Assembly (NCBI RefSeq): GCF_900176305.1
Contig: NZ_FWXH01000003.1
Location: forward strand, 1 to 64,000
From: Clostridium acidisoli DSM 12555
GTDB lineage: Bacteria > Bacillota > Clostridia > Clostridiales > Clostridiaceae
Direction of reading: 5' to 3'
Length of the DNA: 64,000 nucleotides
Shown here: one piece after another, positions 8,649-17,277 of the stretch
Numbering within the stretch: the stretch's first letter is position 1
How the letters are laid out: each line of letters begins with the position of its first letter
Position numbers and translations under genes: made by a program
Notes under the pieces: model-generated
Database searches by the model: none
Told to the model about the DNA's origin: nothing
Seen by the model: the letters and a program-made list of their open reading frames with translations, nothing else

Positions 8649-9431
8649 TTGAAAATTTTAGGTATAGATTTAGGAAGTAGAAAAGTAAAAATTGTAATTA
8701 TGGAACAGGGTAAAATCATAAAGAAGTTTATGGTAAATACAATGTCCTTCTATAAAGATTATTGTAGTTATGATGGCAAGGTTATGGTGGACTTAAATAA
8801 ACTTAATATAAGTGGAGTAGATAAAGCAGTATCTACTGGATATGGTAGAAATAATATTGACATTAGATTTTTTAAACCAATAAGTGAAATAAAGGCACAT
8901 GTTTATGGTGCAATGTATAGTACAGGTCTCAAAAATTTTGTGCTTTTGGATGTTGGAGGACAAGATGTTAAGATTATAAAAGTAGAAAAAGGAATTGTAA
9001 CAGATTTAGAACTTAATGAAAAGTGTGCTGCATCTTGTGGTAGATATCTAGAAAATATGGCAAATATAATTGAGATTCCATTAAAGGATATGTTTGAGTT
9101 TCATGAAAATCCTGTAGAACTTAATGCTACTTGTGCAGTTTTTTCAGAATCAGAGCTTATTGGTAAAATTGCAGAAGGATGTAGTGTTCCTGAACTTTGT
9201 TCCGGAGTAAATTTTTCACTATATAAAAGACTTAAGCCACTTCTTTCTAGGTTTAAAGGAAACATATTGTTACTTTCTGGAGGTGTTGCTAGCAATAAAG
9301 CTCTTGTAAATTATTTGAAAAGAGATTATAAAGATGTTGTTGTAATAGAAGAAGCACAATATAATGGAGCATTTGGATGTTGTGAATATGGAGAAAAGTT
9401 TTCTAATGGAGGAATTATAAATGAAAAATAA
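8649..9431 (+). CDS. HgdC-like activase (BadF/BadG/BcrA/BcrD ATPase family)
   Basis: This is the ATP-driven electron injector for the preceding HgdB-like protein. The 260-residue ASKHA-fold protein has phosphate-1 loop GIDLGSRKVK, phosphate-2 loop LDVGGQDVK (about 100-108), and adenosine loop LSGGVASN. Cys126 (NEKCAASCGRYLE) and Cys162 (NATCAVFSES) are the expected ligands of the [4Fe-4S] cluster shared between two monomers. The second cysteine Cys130 in CAASC replaces the common Gly-Thr. It starts with TTG behind GAGGTGA. It overlaps queT by 11 bases, so translation of the two is probably coupled. Confidence 0.87.
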   Translation: MKILGIDLGSRKVKIVIMEQGKIIKKFMVNTMSFYKDYCSYDGKVMVDLNKLNISGVDKAVSTGYGRNNIDIRFFKPISEIKAHVYGAMYSTGLKNFVLLDVGGQDVKIIKVEKGIVTDLELNEKCAASCGRYLENMANIIEIPLKDMFEFHENPVELNATCAVFSESELIGKIAEGCSVPELCSGVNFSLYKRLKPLLSRFKGNILLLSGGVASNKALVNYLKRDYKDVVVIEEAQYNGAFGCCEYGEKFSNGGIINEK

Positions 9432-9906
9432 ATTATCAGTAAAAAAAATATGTATTTCGGGTATTGTAATTGCAATTTATGTGGTGGTAATGTATTTTAC
9501 TCAAGGATTTGCATTTGGGCAATATCAAATTAGGATAGCTACAGCGTTATATGCATTAGGAGGGATATATCCATTTTTGATTTTACCTATGGGCTTAAGT
9601 AATCTTATAAGCAATACATTAATGGGTGGATTAGGGCCATTTGATATGTTCGGAGGGGCATTAGTAGGAATAATAACTACAGCTTTAGTGTATTTAATAA
9701 GAAAACTTAAGTTAAATGATTGGTTTATAACTTTACCGGTAATATTTGTGCCAGGATTAATTGTACCAATTTGGTTATCGTACCTTACTCATACTCCGTA
9801 TAAAATACTTGCATTAAGTTTGTGCATTGGACAGATAATACCTTCAATTGTTGGAGTATTGTTAGTTAAACAAATTAAAAAATCAAACTATAAAGATAGT
9901 CTATAG
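9421..9906 (+). CDS. queT: QueT queuosine-precursor ECF transporter S component
   Basis: The 161-residue protein has five to six membrane segments and the QueT-family signatures GQYQIRIATALYALGGIYPF and GGLGPFDMFGG. It is the substrate-binding S component of an energy-coupling-factor transporter, taking up preQ0, preQ1 or queuine together with a shared EcfAA'T module encoded elsewhere. Its ATG lies inside the end of the activase gene with GGAGGA upstream. A preQ1 riboswitch at the operon head is a known way to control this transporter, so repression by preQ1 is the likely regulation. Confidence 0.9.
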   Translation: MKNKLSVKKICISGIVIAIYVVVMYFTQGFAFGQYQIRIATALYALGGIYPFLILPMGLSNLISNTLMGGLGPFDMFGGALVGIITTALVYLIRKLKLNDWFITLPVIFVPGLIVPIWLSYLTHTPYKILALSLCIGQIIPSIVGVLLVKQIKKSNYKDSL

Positions 9907-9980
9907 TTTATAAATACTATAAAAATTTCTAAAATTAAAATAAAAATTAAGATAATAAGGAGTTTTTTAAAAATAGACAT
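9888..9980 (-). CDS. Possible 30-residue hydrophobic membrane peptide
   Basis: On the minus strand, TGAGGTGG lies five bases before an ATG at 9980 that opens a 30-codon frame. The peptide begins MSIFKKLLIILIFILILEIF and ends NYRLSL: a basic start, about 20 straight hydrophobic residues and a short tail, so one membrane helix. The frame overlaps the last codons of queT on the other strand. A CATACAAT box on the minus strand just upstream resembles a sigma-E -10 element. AT-rich DNA readily gives such peptides by chance, so the strong ribosome site is the main support. Confidence 0.4.
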   Translation of the reverse strand: MSIFKKLLIILIFILILEIFIVFINYRLSL

Positions 9981-10072
9981 GAATACCACCTCAATAAATT
10001 GTATGATAGTTTTTCAATAATTAGTAATATAATATAAATAGTAAATATATATTATACATACTTAAATCTATG

Positions 10073-10101
10073 GTGACATTAATGTAATATTAAGGTATAA
10101 T
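10073..10101 (+). promoter_or_regulatory. Promoter of the DUF4912 gene
   Basis: GTGACA (10073-10078) and TATAAT (10096-10101) are 17 bases apart, about 40 bases before the start codon. Confidence 0.6.
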
Positions 10102-10139
10102 ATACTATATAAGCTAATAGATATAACAGGGGTGAGAAG

Positions 10140-10631
10140 ATGCCAAATGATGATAATGTTACATTAACATTACTAGTACAAAATTCATATACAGTATTTT
10201 GCTATTTTAATATTTCGCCACTTATAATTAAGAATTTTGAGGATAAAAATGGTGAGGGAGCTTGGAAAAACTCCAAACCTGTATTAAAAGTATTTGAAAT
10301 AAATAATGGAATATCATGTGAAGTAAAGACAATTTATTTAGATGCTTTTGCAAACAATTGGTTTATAAATCTTGATAGATGTGGTGTTGACCTATTTGTA
10401 AAACTTGGTAGGGTGTTACCAGATGATACTTTCATTTCATTTGCAGTATCTAATACAGTTACAACACCAAGAGACCAACAGTCTAATGACACCTCTGTGT
10501 ACTATGTGGATACTTCGGAGAAACTTTTCAATGAAACTGATAAATTACCTTCTGTTCAAGATATAGATGAATCTTTAAATATGCATAAAGAACCTAAACC
10601 ATATCCGTTCATGGAGCAAAAAAAAAATTGA
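10140..10631 (+). CDS. DUF4912 domain protein, reading frame ended at an A10 tract
   Basis: The 163-residue product has the DUF4912 pattern: a short beta-rich domain (residues 8-105, with CYFNISPLII in place of the common YWEIS) related to carbohydrate-binding modules. GGGGTGAG precedes the ATG. It sits directly before a GH57 alpha-glucan enzyme, a pairing seen in other anaerobes, which suggests a role in glycogen-type polymer metabolism. The frame stops with TGA right after ten consecutive A (10619-10628). Losing one A joins it to 38 further codons ending at 10746, so the C terminus may be cut or made by slippage. Confidence 0.75.
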   Translation: MPNDDNVTLTLLVQNSYTVFCYFNISPLIIKNFEDKNGEGAWKNSKPVLKVFEINNGISCEVKTIYLDAFANNWFINLDRCGVDLFVKLGRVLPDDTFISFAVSNTVTTPRDQQSNDTSVYYVDTSEKLFNETDKLPSVQDIDESLNMHKEPKPYPFMEQKKN

Positions 10632-10746
10632 ATACTATCCAAAAATAATAATATATTACAATATGTACCATGATACATTTATACAAGAATCAATAGAGAA
10701 ATGTTTAAAAAAGTATAAAGATTTTCCTAGTTCTAAAGTTAAATAA
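10629..10746 (+). other. Out-of-frame C-terminal continuation of the DUF4912 gene
   Basis: After the A10 tract, an adjacent frame stays open from the tract to a TAA at 10744-10746. It encodes a protein-like segment, IEYYPKIIIYYNMYHDTFIQ followed by ESIEKCLKKYKDFPSS. With nine A instead of ten this would be the natural end of the DUF4912 protein. It has no ribosome site of its own. It may be a frameshifted remnant, an assembly error, or be expressed by transcriptional slippage on the A tract. Confidence 0.55.
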
Positions 10747-10806
10747 TAGTATTAAGTTTTAGATTCTTGAAATTCAATATTATATGGTAATACTGGAGGG
10801 GTTAAC

Positions 10807-12387
10807 TTGAAAAAAGGATATGTATCAATAGTTTTACATAGTCATATGCCATTTATAAGACATCCAGAAATTAAAGATCCAATGGAAGAAAAATGGTTGT
10901 TTGAAGCAATGAACGAATGTTATATACCATTAATTAATGTATATGATGGATTAATTAATGATAAAATTAAATTTAAGATAACCATGTCAATAACACCACC
11001 ACTTATGTCAATGTTAGAGGATGATTATATAAATGAAAGATATACGGATTATTTAAATAAATCTATAGAGCTTACGGAAAAAGAAATTATAAGGACTAAA
11101 AATAATAAGGAACTAAACAAATTATCTATTTTTTATAATGAAAGATTTAATAAGCTAATGGATACATATAAAAAGTATAATTGTAGGCTTATGAATGCAT
11201 TTAAAAAATTTGATAAGCTAGGTTGTTTAGAAATAATAACATGTTCAGCAACACATGCGTTATTGCCACTTTTATCTATTAATCCAGAGACTATAAAAGC
11301 ACAACTATCAACTGGAGTGCAACATTATATTGACGTAATGGGACATAATCCCACAGGAATTTGGCTTCCTGAATGCGCTTATACATATTCATTAGATTCA
11401 ATACTAAAGGAATATGGAATAAAATATTTTATAGCTGAAAGTAAGGCAGTACTGTATGCATCTCCAAGACCTAGATATGGAACAGCCGCACCAATAGCTA
11501 CCCCTAATGGAGTATGTGCCTTTGGTAGGGATATGGATTCATCTTATCAAGTGTGGAGTGACTTTATGGGTTATCCAGGTGATTTCAATTATAGAGAATT
11601 TTATAGAGATATAGGATATGAGCTTCCAATGGATTATATAAGTCCATACATTAATAGTTCTGGTATAAGACTTGATACAGGCGTTAAATATTATAAAATT
11701 ACTGGTAAAACAGACAATAAGGAACTTTATAATAGGGATATTGCAATGGAAAAGGTTAAAGAGCATGCAGCTCATTTTTCAGCTTGTAGAAATGAGCAAA
11801 TAGGCGGTCTTTATAGTCATATGGATAAACCACCTATTATAACATGTCCATATGATACTGAATTGTTTGGACATTGGTGGTTTGAGGGCCCTGACTTTAT
11901 TGATGCATTTATAAGGAAAAGTTCTGAAAGCTCCTGTGATTATGAGTTAACAACTCCAAAAGAATATTTATGTAATAATCCTGTAGTTCAATGTTCAAGT
12001 CCAAACCCTTCAAGTTGGGGAGAAAATAGTGATTATTCAGTATGGATAAATGGGTCTAACCAATGGATTTATAGGGACTTACATAGAGCAGAAGAAGTAA
12101 TGGTAAGGCTTGCAAATACTTATAAAAACCCTAATGATGTTCAAAAAAGAGCATTAAATCAAGCAGCAAGAGAACTTATGCTTGCAGAATCATCGGATTG
12201 GCCATTTATTATTAAAAATAATACTACTGTTAATTATGCAATCAAGAGAATTAATACACATCTAGATAGATTTAATACAATTTATGAAGAAATAACAAAG
12301 GATACTATAAATATAAAAAAATTGTCTCAAATAGAATCTCTAGACAATATTTTTCCTAATGTAAATTACAAGATATATGAAAAATAA
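10807..12387 (+). CDS. GH57 (DUF1957-type) alpha-glucan branching enzyme
   Basis: The enzyme is expected to cut alpha-1,4-glucan and rejoin it as alpha-1,6 branches in glycogen-like storage polymer. The 526-residue protein opens with the GH57 His motif VLHSHMPF. The nucleophile is about Glu189 in GIWLPECAYT and the acid/base about Asp350 in PYDTELFGHWWFEG, followed by the helical C-terminal region. It starts with TTG behind TGGAGGGG. It lies downstream of the DUF4912 gene in the same direction and ends at a terminator. Amylase activity instead of branching is possible; the PECAY and FGHWW context favours branching. Confidence 0.87.
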   Translation: MKKGYVSIVLHSHMPFIRHPEIKDPMEEKWLFEAMNECYIPLINVYDGLINDKIKFKITMSITPPLMSMLEDDYINERYTDYLNKSIELTEKEIIRTKNNKELNKLSIFYNERFNKLMDTYKKYNCRLMNAFKKFDKLGCLEIITCSATHALLPLLSINPETIKAQLSTGVQHYIDVMGHNPTGIWLPECAYTYSLDSILKEYGIKYFIAESKAVLYASPRPRYGTAAPIATPNGVCAFGRDMDSSYQVWSDFMGYPGDFNYREFYRDIGYELPMDYISPYINSSGIRLDTGVKYYKITGKTDNKELYNRDIAMEKVKEHAAHFSACRNEQIGGLYSHMDKPPIITCPYDTELFGHWWFEGPDFIDAFIRKSSESSCDYELTTPKEYLCNNPVVQCSSPNPSSWGENSDYSVWINGSNQWIYRDLHRAEEVMVRLANTYKNPNDVQKRALNQAARELMLAESSDWPFIIKNNTTVNYAIKRINTHLDRFNTIYEEITKDTINIKKLSQIESLDNIFPNVNYKIYEK

Positions 12388-12394
12388 AAATCAA

Positions 12395-12427
12395 AAAAAC
12401 TACTATGTTTAGGTATAGTAGTTTTTT
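12395..12427. terminator. Terminator after the GH57 gene
   Basis: An 11-bp stem of AAAAACTACTA and its complement, with a short loop, ends in T6. It sits between converging genes and could serve both strands. Confidence 0.75.
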
Positions 12428-12492
12428 ACGACTATTAAATACATATAGTAGACAAAATATGTATTTAATTTTCAATTTTTAATTTCTAACTA

Positions 12493-14067
12493 TTATCTGC
12501 TTCGTCCTTTGGCTATTTCAATATTGACTCTTCTACCATTATATTTTTTGCCGCTAGTATTTTGCAAAATTGTTTGAACTTTGCTATCAACAACATCCAC
12601 AAATGAGAATTTGTCTAGTATATCAACAGATCCAATAAAGTTAGAATTAACATTAGATGTATTATCAATAAACTCAAGAAGTTGCTTTACATTTATTCCA
12701 TCAATACGACCGACTGAAATAAATAATCTAACTGAACTTTCAACTTTTAAGTTGTTATCTTCATAATCCATTGAAACTTCTCTATCAAATATATCCTTTA
12801 ATAAAGCAGCACTTATACTTTCTAAAGAATATTTTTTACTAAGATTCTCAATTAAAGGTATGAATTTAGTGTAGCTATCTTCAGCTTTAAGTGTGTCTTC
12901 TATGGAACTTATAACATTTTGTGATTTGGCTTCCATTATATCTTTAAGAGTAGGCACTTGTTTTTTTGTGATTTTTGTCTTTATTTCTTTTTCGATTTGC
13001 CTTAACTTAGAAATTTCTTTTCTAGTTACTAAACTTAAAGCAGTACCAGATTTATTTGCTCTTCCTGTTCTACCAATCCTATGAACGTATGATTCTGTGT
13101 CTTGTGGAAGATCGTAATTTATAACATGAGTTATATTCTCAACATCTATTCCTCTAGCAGCTACATCAGTTGCAGCAAGAAAATTTAGATTTCCTGACTT
13201 AAATTTTCTTAAAGTAGACATTCTTTGAGTTTGTTTCATATCACCATGCATACCTTCAATAACGAAACCCTTTGCTTGTATTGAACTAACTAATTCGTCA
13301 ACACCTTTTTTTGTTCTGCAGAAGATTATTGCACTATCAGGAGCATCAGCATCTAAAATTCTACATAAAGTCTCTAGTCTAGCATTGTTTTGAATTTCAT
13401 AATAAAATTGTTCAATCTTAGAAACAGTAAGCGATTTTTTTAAAATTTGTATGTGCTTTGTGTCAGGTTTAAGATATTTTTCTGCTAATTTTTGTATTTG
13501 TTTTGGCATAGTTGCAGAAAATAAAAGTGTTTGACGTTCTTCGTTTGTACTGTTTATAATAGTTTCAATGTCATCTATAAAACCCATGTTAAGCATTTCA
13601 TCAGCTTCGTCTAATACTAAAAAATTAGCATGACTTAACTTCAAGGTTTTTCTTTTTATATGGTCTAAAACTCTACCAGGAGTTCCGACTACAATTGAAA
13701 CACCTCTTTTAAGCTCAGAAATTTGCTTATCCATTGGTTGACCGCCATATATAGGTATTGAACGAATTTTAGTGTGTTTTGAAAGCCTTTTTAACTCCTC
13801 ATATATTTGTATTGCAAGTTCTCTAGTAGGAGTTAATATAATTGCTTGAACGTGCTTATTATTTGGATCTACTTTGCTTATTATTGGTGCACCAAAAGCA
13901 CAAGTTTTTCCGGTACCAGTTTGTGCTTGACCTATCATATCAAAACCATCCAGTACAGTTGGAATACTTTCAGCTTGTATTTCAGATGGATTTTCAAACC
14001 CCATATCTTCAATTGCTTTTAAAACCGCGGGGCTTAAATCAAGATCAGTAAATTTAATGTTTTTCAT
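12493..14067 (-). CDS. DEAD-box ATP-dependent RNA helicase with DbpA-type RNA-binding domain
   Basis: This helicase of the DeaD/CshA/DbpA group remodels RNA, most likely in ribosome assembly, mRNA turnover and cold growth. The 524-residue protein shows the motifs in order: Q motif (GFENPSEIQ), AQTGTGKT, PTRELAIQ, TPGRVLDH, DEADEML, SAT, then IIFCRTK, ARGIDVENITHV and HRIGRTGR. The C-terminal about 75 residues (VRLFISVGRIDGINVKQLLE onward) match the DbpA RNA-binding fold that targets helicases to rRNA. It is a single gene between two converging or unrelated neighbours. Which paralogue it is cannot be settled here. Confidence 0.92.
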   Translation of the reverse strand: MKNIKFTDLDLSPAVLKAIEDMGFENPSEIQAESIPTVLDGFDMIGQAQTGTGKTCAFGAPIISKVDPNNKHVQAIILTPTRELAIQIYEELKRLSKHTKIRSIPIYGGQPMDKQISELKRGVSIVVGTPGRVLDHIKRKTLKLSHANFLVLDEADEMLNMGFIDDIETIINSTNEERQTLLFSATMPKQIQKLAEKYLKPDTKHIQILKKSLTVSKIEQFYYEIQNNARLETLCRILDADAPDSAIIFCRTKKGVDELVSSIQAKGFVIEGMHGDMKQTQRMSTLRKFKSGNLNFLAATDVAARGIDVENITHVINYDLPQDTESYVHRIGRTGRANKSGTALSLVTRKEISKLRQIEKEIKTKITKKQVPTLKDIMEAKSQNVISSIEDTLKAEDSYTKFIPLIENLSKKYSLESISAALLKDIFDREVSMDYEDNNLKVESSVRLFISVGRIDGINVKQLLEFIDNTSNVNSNFIGSVDILDKFSFVDVVDSKVQTILQNTSGKKYNGRRVNIEIAKGRSR

Positions 14068-14160
14068 CAGTTATCCTCTTTCTATATTTAATTTAACAAT
14101 TCATGATACCACATAATCATAAATTTATCAAATTATAAAAAAAGATAAAAATACAAAATT

Positions 14161-14763
14161 TTACTTTAAACTATTTAATTTGTCAGTATTGATATCATAA
14201 CTAAATAAGTCACCGGAATTACAATTTACATAATACCAACCTAGTGTGTCCGTATTTTCTGAAGAGCTATTTGAAGAAAAGCCTTGAAAAACATAATAAT
14301 TTACATTATCTTTTAATTGAGTATGATCATAACTTACATTTATATGAGAATTTTTTGAATCTAATTTATCTTTTAATAAACTAGTTGCTTTATCAACCGT
14401 AATAGAGTTTCCTTTTGATGCTTCTTTATTACTAGGCAAATCAACAACATAATTTGTTTTATTTGAAGAGGTTTTGTTACTAGATGAACTTATTTTGTTT
14501 GATGTAGAATTAGACTTATTAGTAATATTGGTTACAATATTTGCGTTTTCTTTTGAACTTGAAGTACTGTTATCATCTCTGGAAGTTGAAACCTTATTAG
14601 TAGAATTTAAAGAGGTATTATTTGATGGACTTTTTTCTGCTGAAGAAGAATTATTAAAATTATATTTTGAATACACAAAAAATAAAAAAATTAGTAATAG
14701 TAGTATAGGTATAATAAATTTTTTTCTGCTTTTTTTATTTTGTGTTCTTTTAATGCGACTCAT
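14161..14763 (-). CDS. Membrane-anchored Ser/Asn-rich protein, function unknown
   Basis: The protein of about 200 residues has a very basic start (MSRIKRTQNKKSRKK), one membrane helix (about 16-35), then about 90 residues of Ser/Asn/Thr/Lys-rich spacer and a C-terminal globular domain of about 80 residues with TVDKATSLLKDKL and DTLGWYYVNCNSGDLF. That last domain vaguely resembles PepSY-type or YpmB-like outer-surface domains, but I cannot assign it. I place the start at ATG 14763, eight bases after GGAGGA; an in-frame TTG at 14778 falls inside that ribosome site. It is divergent from the Mrr-like gene. Confidence 0.7.
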   Translation of the reverse strand: MSRIKRTQNKKSRKKFIIPILLLLIFLFFVYSKYNFNNSSSAEKSPSNNTSLNSTNKVSTSRDDNSTSSSKENANIVTNITNKSNSTSNKISSSSNKTSSNKTNYVVDLPSNKEASKGNSITVDKATSLLKDKLDSKNSHINVSYDHTQLKDNVNYYVFQGFSSNSSSENTDTLGWYYVNCNSGDLFSYDINTDKLNSLK

Positions 14764-14894
14764 TGTACATTCCTCCAAAAGTTATATTCACATAGATATT
14801 TTACTATATGTTAGCATAAAAAAGTAGTAAAAATTTAATTATGTATAAATAAACCACATTTTATTACAAAAATGGACTAAATAATAATAAAGAT

Positions 14895-14924
14895 TTAGAC
14901 TGCAATTGGAGTTTGTGATATAAT
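14895..14924 (+). promoter_or_regulatory. Promoter of the Mrr-like gene
   Basis: TTAGAC (14895-14900) and TATAAT (14919-14924) are 18 bases apart, about 45 bases before the TTG start. Confidence 0.55.
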
Positions 14925-14968
14925 TACATTAAATTAACTTCTAAAATTACTCGGTGAGGTGTAGCAGG

Positions 14969-15901
14969 TTGTCAAATTGGTGGATGATTAAAAATGATGA
15001 TGATATAATAGATCAATGGTTTAAAAACCAGGTTGTATCAATTGGATTTGCTAAAATAGGAAATCCAAAATTATACGATACAAAAGATAAACTTTTAGTA
15101 AAATGCGATGAAATTTATAGCAATGAAACACCAGTTTTTAGAATACGAATAGAAAGTCAATTGTGGAGATTCAGCAGAGAAATTAGTATAGATGACAAAA
15201 TAATAACGTATAATCAAAGGGATAAGAAATATTATATGGCTACGGTGAAAAACAATTATGTTTTTTTGCCAGAAGCATCTAAAGATTATCCTAATATAAT
15301 TAAAGTAACATGGAATAATAAATCCGTGTCAGAAGATGACATTGATGTTGAAATAAAAAATGCATTAAATTCGCCATTTACAGTATATCAAATTCCTAAT
15401 CATAGGACAGAACTTGAAAACATATTTAATAATACTATTGAAGAAAAAGTTAAAGATTCTATTGGATTTGAGAATGAAGCCATTTTAAATTGTGAGAATA
15501 TAGTTAGAAACTTGCAAGATTTTCAATTGTTAAAAATAGTAGACGAGATATTTAGGTTTAATGGATATATTTTTACTGGTATTGACGAAAATGATTTAGG
15601 ATATGATATAAATGCTGTTTATGTAGATCAATTGAGATTTTTGAATTGCAAAGTGAAAATATATGTTGCTAAGGGTAAAAATAAACTTAATATTAACGAT
15701 GTAGAAGCGAAACTTAAAAATAATAATGACAATATTAGACTTATTACAATTAGCATTAACGGATTTAACGAAGAAGCAAAAGATTATAAAAGTAATATGA
15801 TGATTGATAGCAAAGCATTAGTAAAACTTATATTTAGTCAATATGAAAATTTCTCAAATGACTTAAAAAGCATCTTAAATTTAAAAAAAGTATACATATA
15901 A
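14969..15901 (+). CDS. Mrr-like restriction-endonuclease-fold protein with degenerate active site
   Basis: The protein of about 310 residues has an N-terminal PUA/EVE-like half (SNWWMIKNDDDIIDQWF, then YNQRDKKYYMATV) as found before Mrr_cat domains, and a C-terminal Mrr-like half. There FNGYIFTGIDENDLGYDINA resembles the alpha-beta core with the metal Asp, but the usual QCK motif is not visible; the matching strand reads LNCKVKIYVAKGK. It may be an inactive or altered type IV restriction-like protein. GGTGAGGTG ends seven bases before TTG 14969, so I prefer that start to the GTG at 14954 inside the site. Confidence 0.6.
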   Translation: MSNWWMIKNDDDIIDQWFKNQVVSIGFAKIGNPKLYDTKDKLLVKCDEIYSNETPVFRIRIESQLWRFSREISIDDKIITYNQRDKKYYMATVKNNYVFLPEASKDYPNIIKVTWNNKSVSEDDIDVEIKNALNSPFTVYQIPNHRTELENIFNNTIEEKVKDSIGFENEAILNCENIVRNLQDFQLLKIVDEIFRFNGYIFTGIDENDLGYDINAVYVDQLRFLNCKVKIYVAKGKNKLNINDVEAKLKNNNDNIRLITISINGFNEEAKDYKSNMMIDSKALVKLIFSQYENFSNDLKSILNLKKVYI

Positions 15902-15906
15902 ATTGT

Positions 15907-15960
15907 CCTTTAAAAAGGCCTTAAGAGCTTTGAAATATAGCTTTTAAGGTCTTTTTAAGG
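15907..15960 (+). terminator. Terminator after the Mrr-like gene
   Basis: A two-part stem pairs CCTTTAAAAAG with CTTTTTAAGG and, inside it, CCTTAAGAGCT with AGCTTTTAAGG. A TATAAT follows directly at 15961-15966 and may be the -10 box of the M16 peptidase gene, although no good -35 box is visible. Confidence 0.6.
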
Positions 15961-16017
15961 TATAATGATTTATGAAACGTAAAATTGTTTATGAACATTA
16001 ATTAATAAGGAGAATTT

Positions 16018-17277
16018 ATGAATAAAGTTTTTTTTGATTCAAAAGAATATATTATGCCAAATGGTATAAAACTTTTATTAGTAAAAAAGCAAACAGATTT
16101 ATTTTCAATTAATGCTGGGGTAAAAATAGGATCTGTATACGAAGCGGAAGGAGAAAAGGGGATTTCTCATTTTGTTGAGCATATGCTTTTTAAAGGCACT
16201 GAAAACAGAGATAATGAAAAATTAAATGATGAGCTAGAGAACATTGGTGGAGAATATAATGCATATACCGATTATAATTGTACGGTTGTAAGTATATCAG
16301 GACTTCAAGAGGAGTTAAAAAATGCAATAGAACTTATATCTGATATGCTTATAAATTCAAATTTTCCAAAAGATGAAATTGAAAGAGAAAGAGAAGTAAT
16401 ATTAGCAGAAGTTAGGACTAGTCTTGATGACATTGAAGATTATAGTTATAAAGTAGCTCATGAAATAGCATATAAAAATAGTCCTTTAAAATACGATACC
16501 ATAGGAACAGAAGACAATATACTAAAATTAAAAAGAAAAAATTTAGTTGATTTTTATAAAAGATATTACGTACCTAATAATTGTTGTATATCTATAGTAT
16601 CTTCTTTAGATTATGAAGAAGTGTACAATATAGTAAGTGAATACTTTAAAGGCTGGACACCATTAGAGGTCAAACATAATGATATTATAATTGAAGACAA
16701 TATTAATATTAAAAAAATAAGTTTTAAAGAAAATATTGAACAAAGTAGTATTGTATATATATATACTTTCCATAACTTAGATAAAAAACATGAATTGGCA
16801 TTAAAAATATTAAATCATAGATTAGGGGCAAGCGGAAACTCTATTCTTTTTAGAGAACTTAGAGAAAAAAAAGGACTTGCTTATGATGTATACTCAGAGC
16901 TTGATACTACAAGTTTTGTAAAAAGTATGTACATTTATACTTCAGTTAGTAAGAAAAATATAAATAAGGCTATAAAGTGCATAAATTTATGTATAGAAAA
17001 TATAAATAATGGCAAATATTTGTTCAAAAAGGATTCAACTGCAATCATGAAAAAGGTGCTAAAAACTTCTGTGATTTCTACAATAGAAGATACAACAAGT
17101 TTATGTAATTATATGCTTCATCAATCTATAGATGGAAACGACGTATATGAATTTATAGATGATATGGAAAGGCTTAAAAACATAAAAGAAGATGATATTT
17201 ATGAAACCGCAAAGTCGGTTTTTAATAAGCCAACTATCCATATACTTATGCCAAAAGAGAGTGATGGTATTGAATAA
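16018..17277 (+). CDS. M16-family zinc peptidase (processing-peptidase-like)
   Basis: The 419-residue protein has the inverted zinc motif HFVEH at residues 51-55 and the downstream Glu in EREREVILAEV, as in active pitrilysin/MPP-type subunits. The second half has the usual ELREKKGLAYDVYSEL substrate-guiding motif. In Firmicutes such proteins are found near sporulation or cell-surface genes and degrade short unfolded peptides. AAGGAG lies before the ATG. The end of the gene overlaps the start of recX, so the two are probably made from one message. Confidence 0.9.
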   Translation: MNKVFFDSKEYIMPNGIKLLLVKKQTDLFSINAGVKIGSVYEAEGEKGISHFVEHMLFKGTENRDNEKLNDELENIGGEYNAYTDYNCTVVSISGLQEELKNAIELISDMLINSNFPKDEIEREREVILAEVRTSLDDIEDYSYKVAHEIAYKNSPLKYDTIGTEDNILKLKRKNLVDFYKRYYVPNNCCISIVSSLDYEEVYNIVSEYFKGWTPLEVKHNDIIIEDNINIKKISFKENIEQSSIVYIYTFHNLDKKHELALKILNHRLGASGNSILFRELREKKGLAYDVYSELDTTSFVKSMYIYTSVSKKNINKAIKCINLCIENINNGKYLFKKDSTAIMKKVLKTSVISTIEDTTSLCNYMLHQSIDGNDVYEFIDDMERLKNIKEDDIYETAKSVFNKPTIHILMPKESDGIE

